This document shows, piece after piece, positions 24,848-33,782 of a stretch of DNA of 64,000 bases. Source of the stretch: Variovorax sp. PBL-H6 (GTDB lineage Bacteria > Pseudomonadota > Gammaproteobacteria > Burkholderiales > Burkholderiaceae_C). The position numbers and the translations under genes were made by a program. Below the pieces are notes generated by a model. It had not been told where the DNA came from. It worked only from the letters and a program-made list of their open reading frames with translations, and did no database searches. Each line of letters begins with the position of its first letter. Positions within the stretch are counted from its first letter, which is position 1. The stretch lies in NCBI RefSeq assembly GCF_901827155.1, contig NZ_LR594659.1, forward strand, positions 62,001-126,000, given 5' to 3'.

Positions 24848-25195
24848 TTAGGCGGCACTTGGGTTGAAGGCGCCGACAACGTGGTACGCCTTCAATTGAC
24901 AGATCACCTGTTCTGGCGGAGGTATAGAAGCCCAAAATGCCCCGCGATTGAACTGTCCGTTGGCATCGAACATGTGCTCGATCTTGTGATTCCATTCCGA
25001 CGCGTGTAGATGCTTCATCCCTTGATGTTCGTAGACATTGCTCAGATGACCACGTTGAACTTCTTTGAGATCCAGAACCAGCAGCCAGAATAGGTCGCCG
25101 TCTGAGCCAAGGACCGTTGCATCGTATGTCTTTTCGTTCCTGGAGACGGTGACTTTGTCGTTCTCTTTGAGCATGTGCATCGATCGATTTCTCAT
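24848..25195 (-). CDS. Hypothetical protein (115 aa)
   Basis: Unrecognised small protein. The N-terminal half (ENDKVTVSRNEKTYDATVLG, then DGDLFWLLVLDLKEVQRGH) looks like a small beta-barrel resembling an SH3/KOW-like fold; the C-terminal half is helical with FNRGAFWASIPPPEQV. Starts at codons 1, 6 and 8 (25195, 25180, 25174) are all possible. Lower GC than its neighbours, in keeping with an acquired island. Confidence 0.5.
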   Translation of the reverse strand: MRNRSMHMLKENDKVTVSRNEKTYDATVLGSDGDLFWLLVLDLKEVQRGHLSNVYEHQGMKHLHASEWNHKIEHMFDANGQFNRGAFWASIPPPEQVICQLKAYHVVGAFNPSAA

Positions 25196-25218
25196 GAATA
25201 TAGGGGTCGACTGCCGTC

Positions 25219-25500
25219 TTGCATTTTGCGGATGAAGCGTGTTCCCGGCGATGCTCGTTGTGGCACCAAGATTTTGGGGTACAGCGGCTCGGTCACGCCA
25301 GGAAAACCGGCATTCGAGCGAACGTCGAGCATCAGTTGCTGGTGTTCAAGCAGCAGTTCGGGTTCACGAAGCTGCGCTATCGCGGCTTGGCGAAGAACAC
25401 ATGGCCACGCTGTTTGCGTTGTCGAACTTATGACGGCAAAACGGAAATTGACGGAGGTCAGGGGATGAGTGCGTCTGTGAGGCGGATTGGGCTTGCCTGG
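25219..25500 (+). pseudogene. IS5-family transposase C-terminal relic
   Basis: Decayed 3' part of a DDE transposase. One frame reads NVEHQLLVFKQQFGFTKLRY followed by RGLAKNT, matching the catalytic-Glu region of IS5-type transposases. The next segment HMATLFALSNL sits in a second frame and MTAKRKLTEVRG in a third, so at least two frameshifts have occurred. The N-terminal catalytic domain is missing and I see no terminal inverted repeats. It marks past insertion activity at the left border of the restriction-modification island. Confidence 0.72.
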
Positions 25501-25740
25501 CCGGCGCAGGTTAAATAGTTGCCAAACTTGCTCGATCAAGTCGCCTGGTTGCGTCGGCACCACGTTGTTCAATCAGCCGTGATTGCCGATCGTGTTCTGT
25601 AGAGCATCCTCGAGCGGCGCATGCCGCCGCGCGACGATCCACTCCGACGTTAGCCATGAAAGGATGCTCGTAACCCACACCCTTCGCACAGCCGCTTCGC
25701 CCAGGTGGTCACCGAAAGCGACTTTGCATTTCTAGATCGT

Positions 25741-27117
25741 TCAAGCCGGGCATACGCCTGCATCTCCGTTTGGAGCAACGAGTGCCCGTCGCCGCTGAAG
25801 ATATCCTAGCTGCGGCGCCTCATTCGTTGGCGCACTCACTTTCTGCCCGTCGTATGGCTCAAGGTGTCGACTGAGCGCCCAATCATCTCCTACCCTGTCC
25901 CAGTCGACACGAATCGTAAGATCGTCCTCGATTACTAACTGGCCTTTCTCGAACGCGCGGTCGACGAGGAGTGATAAGCAGATGCCGTTTGACGGGTCAA
26001 GTCGAATGGTTTGATCTTCGCTCCACGGAACGATATGGGACGCCACGAGGAAATCCTTGGTTTCAATTCCCGTGATCGCGCACCGATATCCATAGTTGGC
26101 CTTTACTGCTGCAGCGAACGCCTTTTGCGCGCTCCCCCTTGTCTTGACCGTCGCGGTTGAATCGGCGACCTCGTAGCTCATCCGTTGGATTTTTTTGCGG
26201 AAAGTCTCGACCTCTTCCGGGTCGGATTCAAGCGCTTCGGCCGCTGCGTCCCGTTGCACGGCCACGGGGAAACGTGCCTCCAGCACCTCCAAGAAATCAT
26301 CAATTGATGCGGCAATATCCGCCCCGAGGGGTGCAGGTTGAACCCACGCGTCGTGATTCCGAACGGGATCAAAAAACAGCCCATGACCAGGTGCACGAAG
26401 ATAGCCAATGAGGGCGCGGCCCACATCAGGTTCAAGCGCTTCTATCACTGCCGTTCGATTTCCCGATTCAGTGAGCCGTGACATCGTGTCGTCAATCGTT
26501 GCGGTCGGAGTTGTTCCAGCACTATGCAGAAGCGACCAGGCCAGCGCTGATCGCTGGGACGTTTTCGCAGCCAGAACCTGGATTTCGTGCGGCACCAGTC
26601 CTAGATCGGCCCATGCGAAGCCTTCGTCCGGGTCCTTGAGGTAGGCGCGGAGATGCAACGTCCTGGACTCGTCGCGAAGCTTGATTGCCACCAAGTACGG
26701 CTGGCCCGCTCCACGATCCGCAAGCAGCGCAAGCTCGTTCTCGGCAGCGGCGAAATCAAGATGGGCAGGATTTCCCGGGATCGTCTCAGCCGTCGCATCG
26801 TTGGGCTCGAGCGACATCCTCCATGCTTGCGGAGCGCCGAGGCCGGTTTCCCATTTGAGGTGTGGACGATCTGCGGAATTGAAGACAAGCGCGCCCGGTG
26901 TCGTTCCCGTTGGCCACTTGTAAGTAAGCGGCACCGACCCAGTGTCACTGACATCCACGGGAAAGAGGCGGGTTACTGCGTCGAGAAACTCGGCCCTCTT
27001 GGACAGTTGAATGTAGTCCTTCGTGTATTTCGTGTCGTTCAGACGCCCATACGTAGCGCGGTGCGCCGACGGGCCGTAGTAGACCACGAGCACCCACTCC
27101 ACCGGCTGTGCAGCCAT
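25741..27117 (-). CDS. HNH-type restriction endonuclease
   Basis: 458-residue protein with a C-terminal HNH nuclease domain (about 340-400): CAITGIETKDFLVASHIVPW supplies His361, then RLDPSNGICLS and the helix LVDRAFEKGQL. The N-terminal 340 residues have no motif I know and probably recognise DNA. The ATG (27115-27117) directly abuts the TGA of the adenine methylase gene (27118-27120), so the two are translationally linked, a typical type II restriction-modification layout. Lower GC than neighbours. The recognition site cannot be read from sequence, though the adenine methylases imply an A-containing site. Confidence 0.85.
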   Translation of the reverse strand: MAAQPVEWVLVVYYGPSAHRATYGRLNDTKYTKDYIQLSKRAEFLDAVTRLFPVDVSDTGSVPLTYKWPTGTTPGALVFNSADRPHLKWETGLGAPQAWRMSLEPNDATAETIPGNPAHLDFAAAENELALLADRGAGQPYLVAIKLRDESRTLHLRAYLKDPDEGFAWADLGLVPHEIQVLAAKTSQRSALAWSLLHSAGTTPTATIDDTMSRLTESGNRTAVIEALEPDVGRALIGYLRAPGHGLFFDPVRNHDAWVQPAPLGADIAASIDDFLEVLEARFPVAVQRDAAAEALESDPEEVETFRKKIQRMSYEVADSTATVKTRGSAQKAFAAAVKANYGYRCAITGIETKDFLVASHIVPWSEDQTIRLDPSNGICLSLLVDRAFEKGQLVIEDDLTIRVDWDRVGDDWALSRHLEPYDGQKVSAPTNEAPQLGYLQRRRALVAPNGDAGVCPA

Positions 27118-28068
27118 TCAGATCCTCCCGATAATGATGGCCTCGGGCGACAGGTGCGCCTCGACCTCTCGCCGACTCTGTGCGGCGAGCGAGCGATGAG
27201 TCGTAAACCGGATGATTTCAGCACGTGGGAACAAATCATGAACCGTCTCGGAGTCGCGATTGGACATCACCCATCGCACGCCTCGCTCGGACAGACCAGC
27301 GCAGATCTTCGCGAGTTCGACGAGGTCGGCCATCTCGAATGTCTTCGCCGTGTACTTGTTGAATTTCGCGGTGGGCTCTTTCTCCACGTCCGGCCGTGTG
27401 AATACAGGCAGGTAGGGTGGATCGAGATACACGAAGTCTCCTGGGGCGGCGGTATTGAGCATCTGGCGGAAGTCGGCGGCAACGATGTCTGCACAGCTCA
27501 AGACATCGCCGATGGTTCTCATGGTGCCTTCGCTCATGCCCCTGAAACTGCGGTCTCCCCAAGGCACATTCATGGCTCCGGTTCGAGAGTTTTCCCGCCA
27601 CAGGTGATTCCATGAAACTGCGTTCAGATAGAGGAACCGTGCTGCCTTTTCGACAAGCCCTTTAGGAGCCGCCGAACGAACCTCGTAGTAGAACTCCTTG
27701 GAGTCGTTCGCCGCGTACCAGTCGAGTAACGGACGAAGTTCCGATGAGTGATCCCTCATCGCGACCCAAGCTGCAACAAGATGCTCATTGAGGTCTGCAA
27801 GCTGCGCCCGGCCAGATACGCGCGTCGCACATGCAAGGAAGACGGCGCCACCACCTAGAAAGGGCTCGTAATAGTTCTTGATGCTGGCAGGTATGTGCGG
27901 AAGGATGCGAGGAAGGAGCCGTGACTTTCCGCCGACCCATCTGATGAAGGGCTTGATCGGCATCTGGTCAACCTGAACAGCGCTCGAAGTTTCGGGTGAC
28001 ATGTCCAGAGCTGGCAACGTCATTTGTTCCTGTGTCTCCATCATTCCATCTGCGTTTTGATGGCGCAT
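27118..28068 (-). CDS. D12-class DNA adenine-N6 methyltransferase
   Basis: Alpha-class (Dam/DpnM, D12) adenine methyltransferase, 316 residues. Seen: [15 protein letters not shown] at the N-terminus, the SAM-binding motif [14 protein letters not shown] (67-80) and the catalytic DPPY at 216-219. The start at 28066-28068 has AGGA about five bases upstream. It would protect host DNA from the HNH nuclease encoded immediately downstream. Opposite it, 61 bases away, starts a second adenine methylase. An N-terminal extension of about 36 residues precedes the conserved domain. Confidence 0.9.
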   Translation of the reverse strand: MRHQNADGMMETQEQMTLPALDMSPETSSAVQVDQMPIKPFIRWVGGKSRLLPRILPHIPASIKNYYEPFLGGGAVFLACATRVSGRAQLADLNEHLVAAWVAMRDHSSELRPLLDWYAANDSKEFYYEVRSAAPKGLVEKAARFLYLNAVSWNHLWRENSRTGAMNVPWGDRSFRGMSEGTMRTIGDVLSCADIVAADFRQMLNTAAPGDFVYLDPPYLPVFTRPDVEKEPTAKFNKYTAKTFEMADLVELAKICAGLSERGVRWVMSNRDSETVHDLFPRAEIIRFTTHRSLAAQSRREVEAHLSPEAIIIGRI

Positions 28069-28129
28069 GATATCCTGTAAAAATCCCCAGTACAGCGGCC
28101 AATTGCCTTCCCCAGTTTCGATGTCCCCT

Positions 28130-29470
28130 ATGTCCGACGTTCAACTCATTTGGCCAAATAAAGAGCTGCAACTACGGGCATCAGGTGAAGAGGGCTGTGA
28201 GTGGGTTCAGCCTACCGATCGTCGATTGCTCGTGCCGCTCAAGTTTGAAGCACTCACAGCAGGTCCACTAAATGTTCGCGCGAATGTGCTGGCCGTCGGG
28301 GATGGCCTGGACGCTCTAGAAGCGCTGGCATCGCGAACGACGGTCCTGGAAGGCGGCATCCGGCTCGTGTATATCGACCCGCCTTTCAACACGCAGGTCA
28401 ATTTTCGTCAGTACAACGACACCATGCATCGACCAATGTGGCTGAGCATGATGCGCGACCGCCTTACGGCGCTGCGACCACTGCTCGCAGAGGACGCGAG
28501 CGTTTGGGTGCATCTGGATGACTCGGAAGTGCACAGGGCCCGCGCGGTGATGGATGAAGTTTTTGGCGAAAGCGCGTTCGTCGCCTCCGTTGTGTGGCAA
28601 AAGAAAACTACTCGCGACTCCCGCGCCGCTTTTTCGTCGAACCATGACACGATTTTGGTGTACGCCCCCAGTGGGCCAAAAAGGTGGAAGACTTCGCGGA
28701 ATCTATTGGCCAAGGATGAAGCGCACTTGCAGAACCGTGATGACGACCCACGCGGACCTTGGGCCGACGCTCCGTTCACGGCGCCGGGCTTTCGCAAGGC
28801 ACAGCAGTACGACATCGTCACGCCGACCGGGCAAGTGCTACGTCCTCCGCGAGGTCGTTCTTGGTATGCCACTGAGCAGACCTATCGTGACTTGCTCGAG
28901 GATGATCGGCTTTGGTTTCCCAAGGGTGGCGACGGTTCGCCGCGATTGAAACTTTTCGCGCATCAGCTCAGGGGCCTCGTTCCGTTCACCGTGTGGGGTC
29001 CGCCAGACACTGGAACGAACGACGACGCGAAGCGACACTTGATGTCGATGTTCCCGGATATCGAGGTGTTCGACACCCCAAAGCCTGAGGCGCTTCTGGA
29101 ACGCATCATTCACATTGCGACCAACCCGGGCGAGGTCGTGGTCGATATATTTGGTGGTAGTGGAACGACTGCCGCTGTCGCGCACAAAATGCGTCGTCGA
29201 TGGGTGATCGCCGAACGCAATACTCAGACAGTCCTGGACTTTCTGCTGCCGAGATTGCAGAGTGTCATCGACGGCACCGATCCAGGAGGCATTACCGAGG
29301 CTACCTCCTGGACCGGAGGCGGTGGCTTTGAGGTCATCCATGTATCGCCGCGGTTCGGAAGACTTCCCAGTCGGAGCCAAGCTGGAGCCGTCAAGCGACA
29401 TCTAGCGGCTCAAGCTCAGTCGCCCGACAGCCCGTTTGCCAACGAAAGGGCATGCTCCGCCACGGCCTGA
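28130..29470 (+). CDS. Type III Mod-like DNA adenine methyltransferase
   Basis: Beta-class N6-adenine (or N4-cytosine) methyltransferase, 446 residues. Seen: the catalytic motif [13 protein letters not shown] (DPPF at 83-86) in the first third, the middle recognition region, and the SAM motif [14 protein letters not shown] near residue 345, the order expected for the beta class. The C-terminal GGGFEVIHV resembles Mod proteins of type III systems, but no Res helicase gene is present. The start may be 28130 or 28121; both lack a good ribosome binding site. It is divergent from the D12 methylase/HNH nuclease pair, which recalls DpnII, where an alpha and a beta methylase share one nuclease. Confidence 0.87.
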   Translation: MSDVQLIWPNKELQLRASGEEGCEWVQPTDRRLLVPLKFEALTAGPLNVRANVLAVGDGLDALEALASRTTVLEGGIRLVYIDPPFNTQVNFRQYNDTMHRPMWLSMMRDRLTALRPLLAEDASVWVHLDDSEVHRARAVMDEVFGESAFVASVVWQKKTTRDSRAAFSSNHDTILVYAPSGPKRWKTSRNLLAKDEAHLQNRDDDPRGPWADAPFTAPGFRKAQQYDIVTPTGQVLRPPRGRSWYATEQTYRDLLEDDRLWFPKGGDGSPRLKLFAHQLRGLVPFTVWGPPDTGTNDDAKRHLMSMFPDIEVFDTPKPEALLERIIHIATNPGEVVVDIFGGSGTTAAVAHKMRRRWVIAERNTQTVLDFLLPRLQSVIDGTDPGGITEATSWTGGGGFEVIHVSPRFGRLPSRSQAGAVKRHLAAQAQSPDSPFANERACSATA

Positions 29471-29473
29471 CAT

Positions 29474-30256
29474 TCAGTCTTCTTGGCTTGCAGGAAGCGC
29501 TGCTTGGCCCAATGCCCGTGCGTGTTGGCCGTTGCGCTGGCGTGCGTGCCGCCATAGCTCTGAGACATGGCGAAACCACACAAGCCGGCTCATGCCCGGC
29601 CCGCGTCCTGCGTTTTTTGTTGCTTTGGTGCGAGCGTTGCCCTGCCGAGCCCAGCCTTGACGCCGTACCAATCGAGGAGCCCACAGGGTTTCGATACAGG
29701 GCATTTCACAGACCCTGCTACGACTGTGGAGGCGTTCATTCATCACTGAGTTGTCTATACGAGCCCTCGACACAGCGACGGTCTCCTGCAGCTTGCTGAT
29801 CTTGTCGCGCAGCATGCGTACGCTCCAGCGTTGCGATCGGCACAGCTCAGCGTAGAACTCGCGTTGCAAAGTCTCCTTGAGTGGCAGCAACGCAAGGAAG
29901 TGCGACCAGCTCAATTCTCGTATCAGCGATACGACAATCTTCTCTTCGGGGAAAACCTCGGCGATCTGGATCATGCGGCGCAGGTTCTTCTCGCTGAAGC
30001 TGCCGCCGTGCTCGGCGCTCAATTGTCGTGACAGCGTTACGACAATCTGCTCGCCGTACCCCGCACGATCTCCGCCAAGCACCTCCGTGCGAATGCGTTG
30101 CCCGATGCGCCAGTACAGCAACGTCAGCGTTGCATTGGCCGTCGTGGCAACATGGGTACGAGCGTCCGCGATCAGGCTTCGTATGTCGTCAACAAGCGCA
30201 TGCGCGGCATTTGGCCTTTGCGACTTTCGCGAGACAGGCGACTTGCGGGTTGCCAT
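29474..30256 (-). pseudogene. Truncated YhcG/DUF1016-type gene
   Basis: Residues about 20-140 match the N-terminal DUF1016 domain of YhcG-like proteins (LYWRIGQRIRTEVL, YGEQIVVTLSRQLSAEHGGS, SEKNLRRMIQIAEVFP, RELSWSHFLALLPL, SVRMLRDKI). The homology stops at RDKI, and the remaining 120 residues are basic and unlike the PDDEXK nuclease domain expected there. So the nuclease half is lost by truncation or frameshift. The ATG at 30254-30256 is the likely old start. Such genes are common in defence and mobile islands, consistent with the neighbouring restriction-modification genes. Confidence 0.65.
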
Positions 30257-30410
30257 CGGGTCAGCTCGGCAAAGTGAACAGAGCGTCTTGATGGATGCCT
30301 TGCGTCTTCCCGTGTTTCGCAACCAACTCTGGATTTCTCATGCTTCGGCTCGATTCCCTCGCTATCGGCCGGGGAGGGTAGCGCATTTTTCCTGTTGCGC
30401 CCCCGCTTCG

Positions 30411-31112
30411 TCACACCCCCAACAACTCCTCCAACACCTTCGGCTCAGCCAACAACCCCGCCGAAGGCCCTTGCCGCACGATCTTCCCCTTCTCCATCAC
30501 CACAGCCTGCTCGGTGTGCCCCAGCACCTTCCGCCAGTCCCGATCCACGATCAGTGTCGCGATCCCGGTCGCGCGAATGTCCGCAATCACCCGCCAGATC
30601 TCCGCCACGATCAGCGGCGCGAGTCCTTCGGTCGCCTCATCCAGAATCAACAACCGCGGATTCGTCATCAACGCCCGCCCGATCGACAGCATCTGCTGCT
30701 CCCCACCTGACAGCTGCTGCCCGCCATGCGACAGCCGCTCCGTCAGCCGGGGAAACGTCGTCATCACCCGATCGAAGGTCCACTCCCGCTTCCCATCGAT
30801 CCCTGCCCGTGCGCTCATGACGAGGTTCTCCCGCACTGAGAGATTGGGAAAGATCCCGCGCCCTTCAGGCACGTAGCCGATGCCGCGCCGCGCCATCTTC
30901 TCCGGCGCCCAGCCGGTGACGTCATTGCCATCCAGCTTCACCCGCCCCGAGGCGGGCCGCACGTAGCCCATCAGCGAGCGGATCAGCGTGGTCTTCCCCA
31001 TCCCATTGCGCCCCAGCAGGCCTATGGATGTCGCCGCAGGCAGCGACACATCGACGCCGCGCAGGATGTGGCTGTCCCCGTAGTAGGTGTTGAGCCCTTC
31101 GATCTGCAGCAT
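30411..31112 (-). CDS. livF: Branched-chain-type ABC transporter ATPase LivF
   Basis: ATP-binding subunit, 233 residues, of a HAAT-type ABC importer. Seen: Walker A GLLGRNGMGKTT, Q-loop region, signature LSGGEQQMLS, Walker B PRLLILDEA with TEGLAP. The usual H-loop segment reads IVDRDWRKVLGHTEQ, slightly different from the common VEQN form. It is the final gene of the operon that begins at the box genes, one base after livG. The transporter probably imports benzoate or a related aromatic acid rather than leucine, given its co-transcription with benzoate-CoA ligase. Confidence 0.92.
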   Translation of the reverse strand: MLQIEGLNTYYGDSHILRGVDVSLPAATSIGLLGRNGMGKTTLIRSLMGYVRPASGRVKLDGNDVTGWAPEKMARRGIGYVPEGRGIFPNLSVRENLVMSARAGIDGKREWTFDRVMTTFPRLTERLSHGGQQLSGGEQQMLSIGRALMTNPRLLILDEATEGLAPLIVAEIWRVIADIRATGIATLIVDRDWRKVLGHTEQAVVMEKGKIVRQGPSAGLLAEPKVLEELLGV

Positions 31113-31113
31113 C

Positions 31114-31923
31114 TCAATGGTCCTCGCCCAAATAGGCCGTGCGCACTTCCGGATTCACGCGAATCGAAGCCGGGTCGCCAGTCGCAATCACCGTCCCGTT
31201 GACCATCACCGTGATGCGGTCCGCAATGCGAAACACCGCATCCATGTCGTGCTCCACCAGCAGGATCGCGTGCGTGGCCTTGAGCTTGCTCAGAAGACCC
31301 AGCATCCGCTCCGTCTCTTCCGCACCCATGCCCGCCAGCGGCTCGTCGAGCAGCAGCACGCGTGGCTTGGTGGCCAGGCACATCGCGACTTCCAGCTGCC
31401 GCTTCGCGCCATGACTGAGCGTGCCGGCGATGCGGCCGGCGACGGTGCCCAGGCCCGCGGCCTCCAGGGCCTCGTGCGCCGCGCCATTGCTGTATGCGCA
31501 ACTCTCCGAAGACTCCCAGATCGCCCACGGCTTCGGCGCTGCGGCCTGCGCCGCGAGCCGGCAGTTCTCCAGCACGGTGAACTCCGGAAAGATCGTGGTG
31601 CGCTGGTAGCTGCGGCCCACGCCCGCCAGCGCGCGGCGGAATTGCGCGCGCCTGGTGATGTCCTCGCCGTCGAGCGTGATGCGTCCGTCGGAAGCATCGA
31701 TCTCGCCGGAGAGCATGTTGATCAACGTGGACTTGCCCGCGCCGTTGGTGCCGATCACCGCATGTACCTCGCCGCGGTTCAGGTCCAGCGTCACCTTGTT
31801 GACCGCGACGAGGCCGCCAAAGCGGCGCGTCAGGGTCTCGACCGCAAGAAGCCTGCTGCGCACGGGAGTACCTTGGCCTTCGGCTGCGGTGCCATTCGCC
31901 TTCGGAGTGGCCGTGCTGCTCAT
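31114..31923 (-). CDS. livG: Branched-chain-type ABC transporter ATPase LivG
   Basis: ATP-binding subunit, 269 residues. Seen: Walker A GTNGAGKSTLINMLSG, signature LSHGAKRQLEVA, Walker B PRVLLLDEP followed by LAGM, and the H-loop HDMDAVF. The C-terminal NPEVRTAYLGE is typical of LivG. Its start overlaps the livM stop by four bases (31920-31923). The first 25 residues are Ala/Thr/Gly-rich and lie before the conserved domain, so initiation could be somewhat later. Confidence 0.92.
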   Translation of the reverse strand: MSSTATPKANGTAAEGQGTPVRSRLLAVETLTRRFGGLVAVNKVTLDLNRGEVHAVIGTNGAGKSTLINMLSGEIDASDGRITLDGEDITRRAQFRRALAGVGRSYQRTTIFPEFTVLENCRLAAQAAAPKPWAIWESSESCAYSNGAAHEALEAAGLGTVAGRIAGTLSHGAKRQLEVAMCLATKPRVLLLDEPLAGMGAEETERMLGLLSKLKATHAILLVEHDMDAVFRIADRITVMVNGTVIATGDPASIRVNPEVRTAYLGEDH

Positions 31924-32876
31924 GCCGCAGCCTCCTTCTTCGGCATCACACGCACCCGCAGGCCGACGATGCCCTTGGGCAGCAGCGCGACGAAGGCGAT
32001 GATGGCCAGGCCCAACGTCAACTGCCAGTGATCAGCCATCGGGCCGACGATGGCGTGGGTGGACAGCAGCTCCTTCAACAGCGTGAAGGCCACCGCGCCG
32101 ATCACCGCACCGCGCAGGTGGCCGAGGCCGCCGAGGATGATCATCAGCAACACCTCGCCGGAGTTGTGCCAGGCCAGCAGTTCGGGGTTGACCACGCCGT
32201 CGCGCGAGGCGACGAGAAAGCCCGCAAGCCCGGCCAGCGCGCCCGCAATCACGAAGGCCGCCAGCTTGTACCCATACACCGGAAAGCCCGCCGCGCGCAT
32301 GCGCTGCTCGTTGACCCGGATGCCCGCCAGCGCGGCACCGAAGCGCGAGCGGCGGATCAGCGCCAGCAGCCCGTAGGTGAAGACCAGCGAGCCCAGCACG
32401 AAGTAGAACTGCACCTTGCTGTTCTCCATGTCGAGCGCGCCCAGCGCGGGGCGGATGTACATGTAGATGCCGTCGCTGCCGCCGCCCAGCGCGGTGTCGT
32501 GGAAAACGAAGAAGGCCATCTGCGCGAAGGCAAGCGTGACCATGATGAAGTACACGCCTCGCGTGCGCAGGCTGAGCGCACCGGTCACCAGCGCATAGCC
32601 CGCCGCACAGCCCATGGCCAGCGGCAGCAGCATGGCGATCGAGCCGCCTTCCTTGCCTGAACCGAGCACGGTGGCATACGCCCCGATGCCGTAGAAGGCG
32701 GCATGGCCCAGGCTCACCAGCCCGGTCATGCCGACGAGCAGTTCCAGGCTCAGCGCGAAGATCGCAAGGATCATCACCTTGACGACCAGGTCGCCAAGAT
32801 ACGGGCCGAGGAAGGGTCCGAGGGCCGCGAGCGCGATGGCGCACAGGAGCGGCAGGTAGTGGGAGAAACTTTTCAT
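31920..32876 (-). CDS. livM: Branched-chain-type ABC transporter permease LivM
   Basis: Inner-membrane permease, 318 residues, with about eight to ten hydrophobic helices and the family segment ELLVGMTGLVSLGHAAFYGIG near residue 45. The C-terminus GIVGLRVRVMPKK is cytoplasmic and charged. It lies one base after livH. Together with LivH it forms the translocation channel of the ABC importer in this operon. Confidence 0.93.
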   Translation of the reverse strand: MKSFSHYLPLLCAIALAALGPFLGPYLGDLVVKVMILAIFALSLELLVGMTGLVSLGHAAFYGIGAYATVLGSGKEGGSIAMLLPLAMGCAAGYALVTGALSLRTRGVYFIMVTLAFAQMAFFVFHDTALGGGSDGIYMYIRPALGALDMENSKVQFYFVLGSLVFTYGLLALIRRSRFGAALAGIRVNEQRMRAAGFPVYGYKLAAFVIAGALAGLAGFLVASRDGVVNPELLAWHNSGEVLLMIILGGLGHLRGAVIGAVAFTLLKELLSTHAIVGPMADHWQLTLGLAIIAFVALLPKGIVGLRVRVMPKKEAAA

Positions 32877-32877
32877 G

Positions 32878-33750
32878 TCAGGTCTTGCGCCCCATCAGTC
32901 CTTCGGGACGCCAGATCAGGATCATCGCCATGAGCACGTACACGCCGATGCCGCTCAGCTCGGCGAAGAACACCTTGCCGAAGGTATCGACAAAGCCCAC
33001 CAGCAGCGACGCGACGAGCGCGCCGGTGATGGAGCCGATGCCGCCGATCACCACCACCACGAAGCAGATGATCAGCACGCTCGCGCCCATGTTCGGATAG
33101 ACCGAGGACATCGGCGCCGCGATCATCCCCGCCAGCGCAGCAAGCGCCACGCCGGCCGCGAAGACGATGCGATAGAGCCGGCGAATGTCGATGCCCAGCC
33201 CCCGCACCATGTCGCGGTTGCTTGCGCCGGCGCGGATCATCATGCCCAGCCGCGTGCGGTTGACCACGTAGTAGAGCCCGACCGCGAGCACGATGCACGC
33301 AGCCGAGGCGAAGAGCCGGTACCACGGGTAGCTCATCAGGTCGCCGAGCGCGAAGCTGCCGCTCAGCCACGGCGGCACGGGCACGCCGTGCACGTCGTTG
33401 CCGATGAGGATCGAGCGCAGCTCCTCGAAGACGAGGATCAGGCCGTAGGTCATCAGCACCTGCTGCAAGTGATCGCGCTGGTAGAGGTAGCTGAAGAAGG
33501 CCCACTCCAGCAGGTAGCCGAAGAGCGCAGTCAGCACCACGCCCGCCACGAGCATCAGGATGAACTGGTCACCGAAGAGCGGCGAGAGCGCGAAGGCCAT
33601 GTACGCGCCGACCATGTAGAAGCTGCCGTGGGCCAGGTTGATCACGCCCATGATGCCGAAGATCAGCGTCAGTCCGGAGGCCACCAGAAACAACAGAAGC
33701 CCGTACTGAACCGAATTCAGGCATTGGACGAGAAAGGTACCGAAGTCCAC
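32878..33750 (-). CDS. livH: Branched-chain-type ABC transporter permease LivH
   Basis: Inner-membrane permease, 290 residues, with about eight hydrophobic segments and the conserved ASGLTLIFGIMGVINLAHGS near the N-terminus. It starts at a GTG (33748-33750). The EAA-like loop RNRDMVRGLGID lies in the second half. It follows the substrate-binding protein gene by 32 bases. Confidence 0.93.
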   Translation of the reverse strand: MDFGTFLVQCLNSVQYGLLLFLVASGLTLIFGIMGVINLAHGSFYMVGAYMAFALSPLFGDQFILMLVAGVVLTALFGYLLEWAFFSYLYQRDHLQQVLMTYGLILVFEELRSILIGNDVHGVPVPPWLSGSFALGDLMSYPWYRLFASAACIVLAVGLYYVVNRTRLGMMIRAGASNRDMVRGLGIDIRRLYRIVFAAGVALAALAGMIAAPMSSVYPNMGASVLIICFVVVVIGGIGSITGALVASLLVGFVDTFGKVFFAELSGIGVYVLMAMILIWRPEGLMGRKT

Positions 33751-33782
33751 GACAGGTCATCGCTTTCAGGGTTGGAGGCCGA

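Noticed and set aside
28067..28129. Earlier ATG (28067) for the Mod-like methylase
   Set aside because: It would overlap the start codon of the divergent D12 methylase and leave no room for promoters; 28121 or 28130 is more reasonable.
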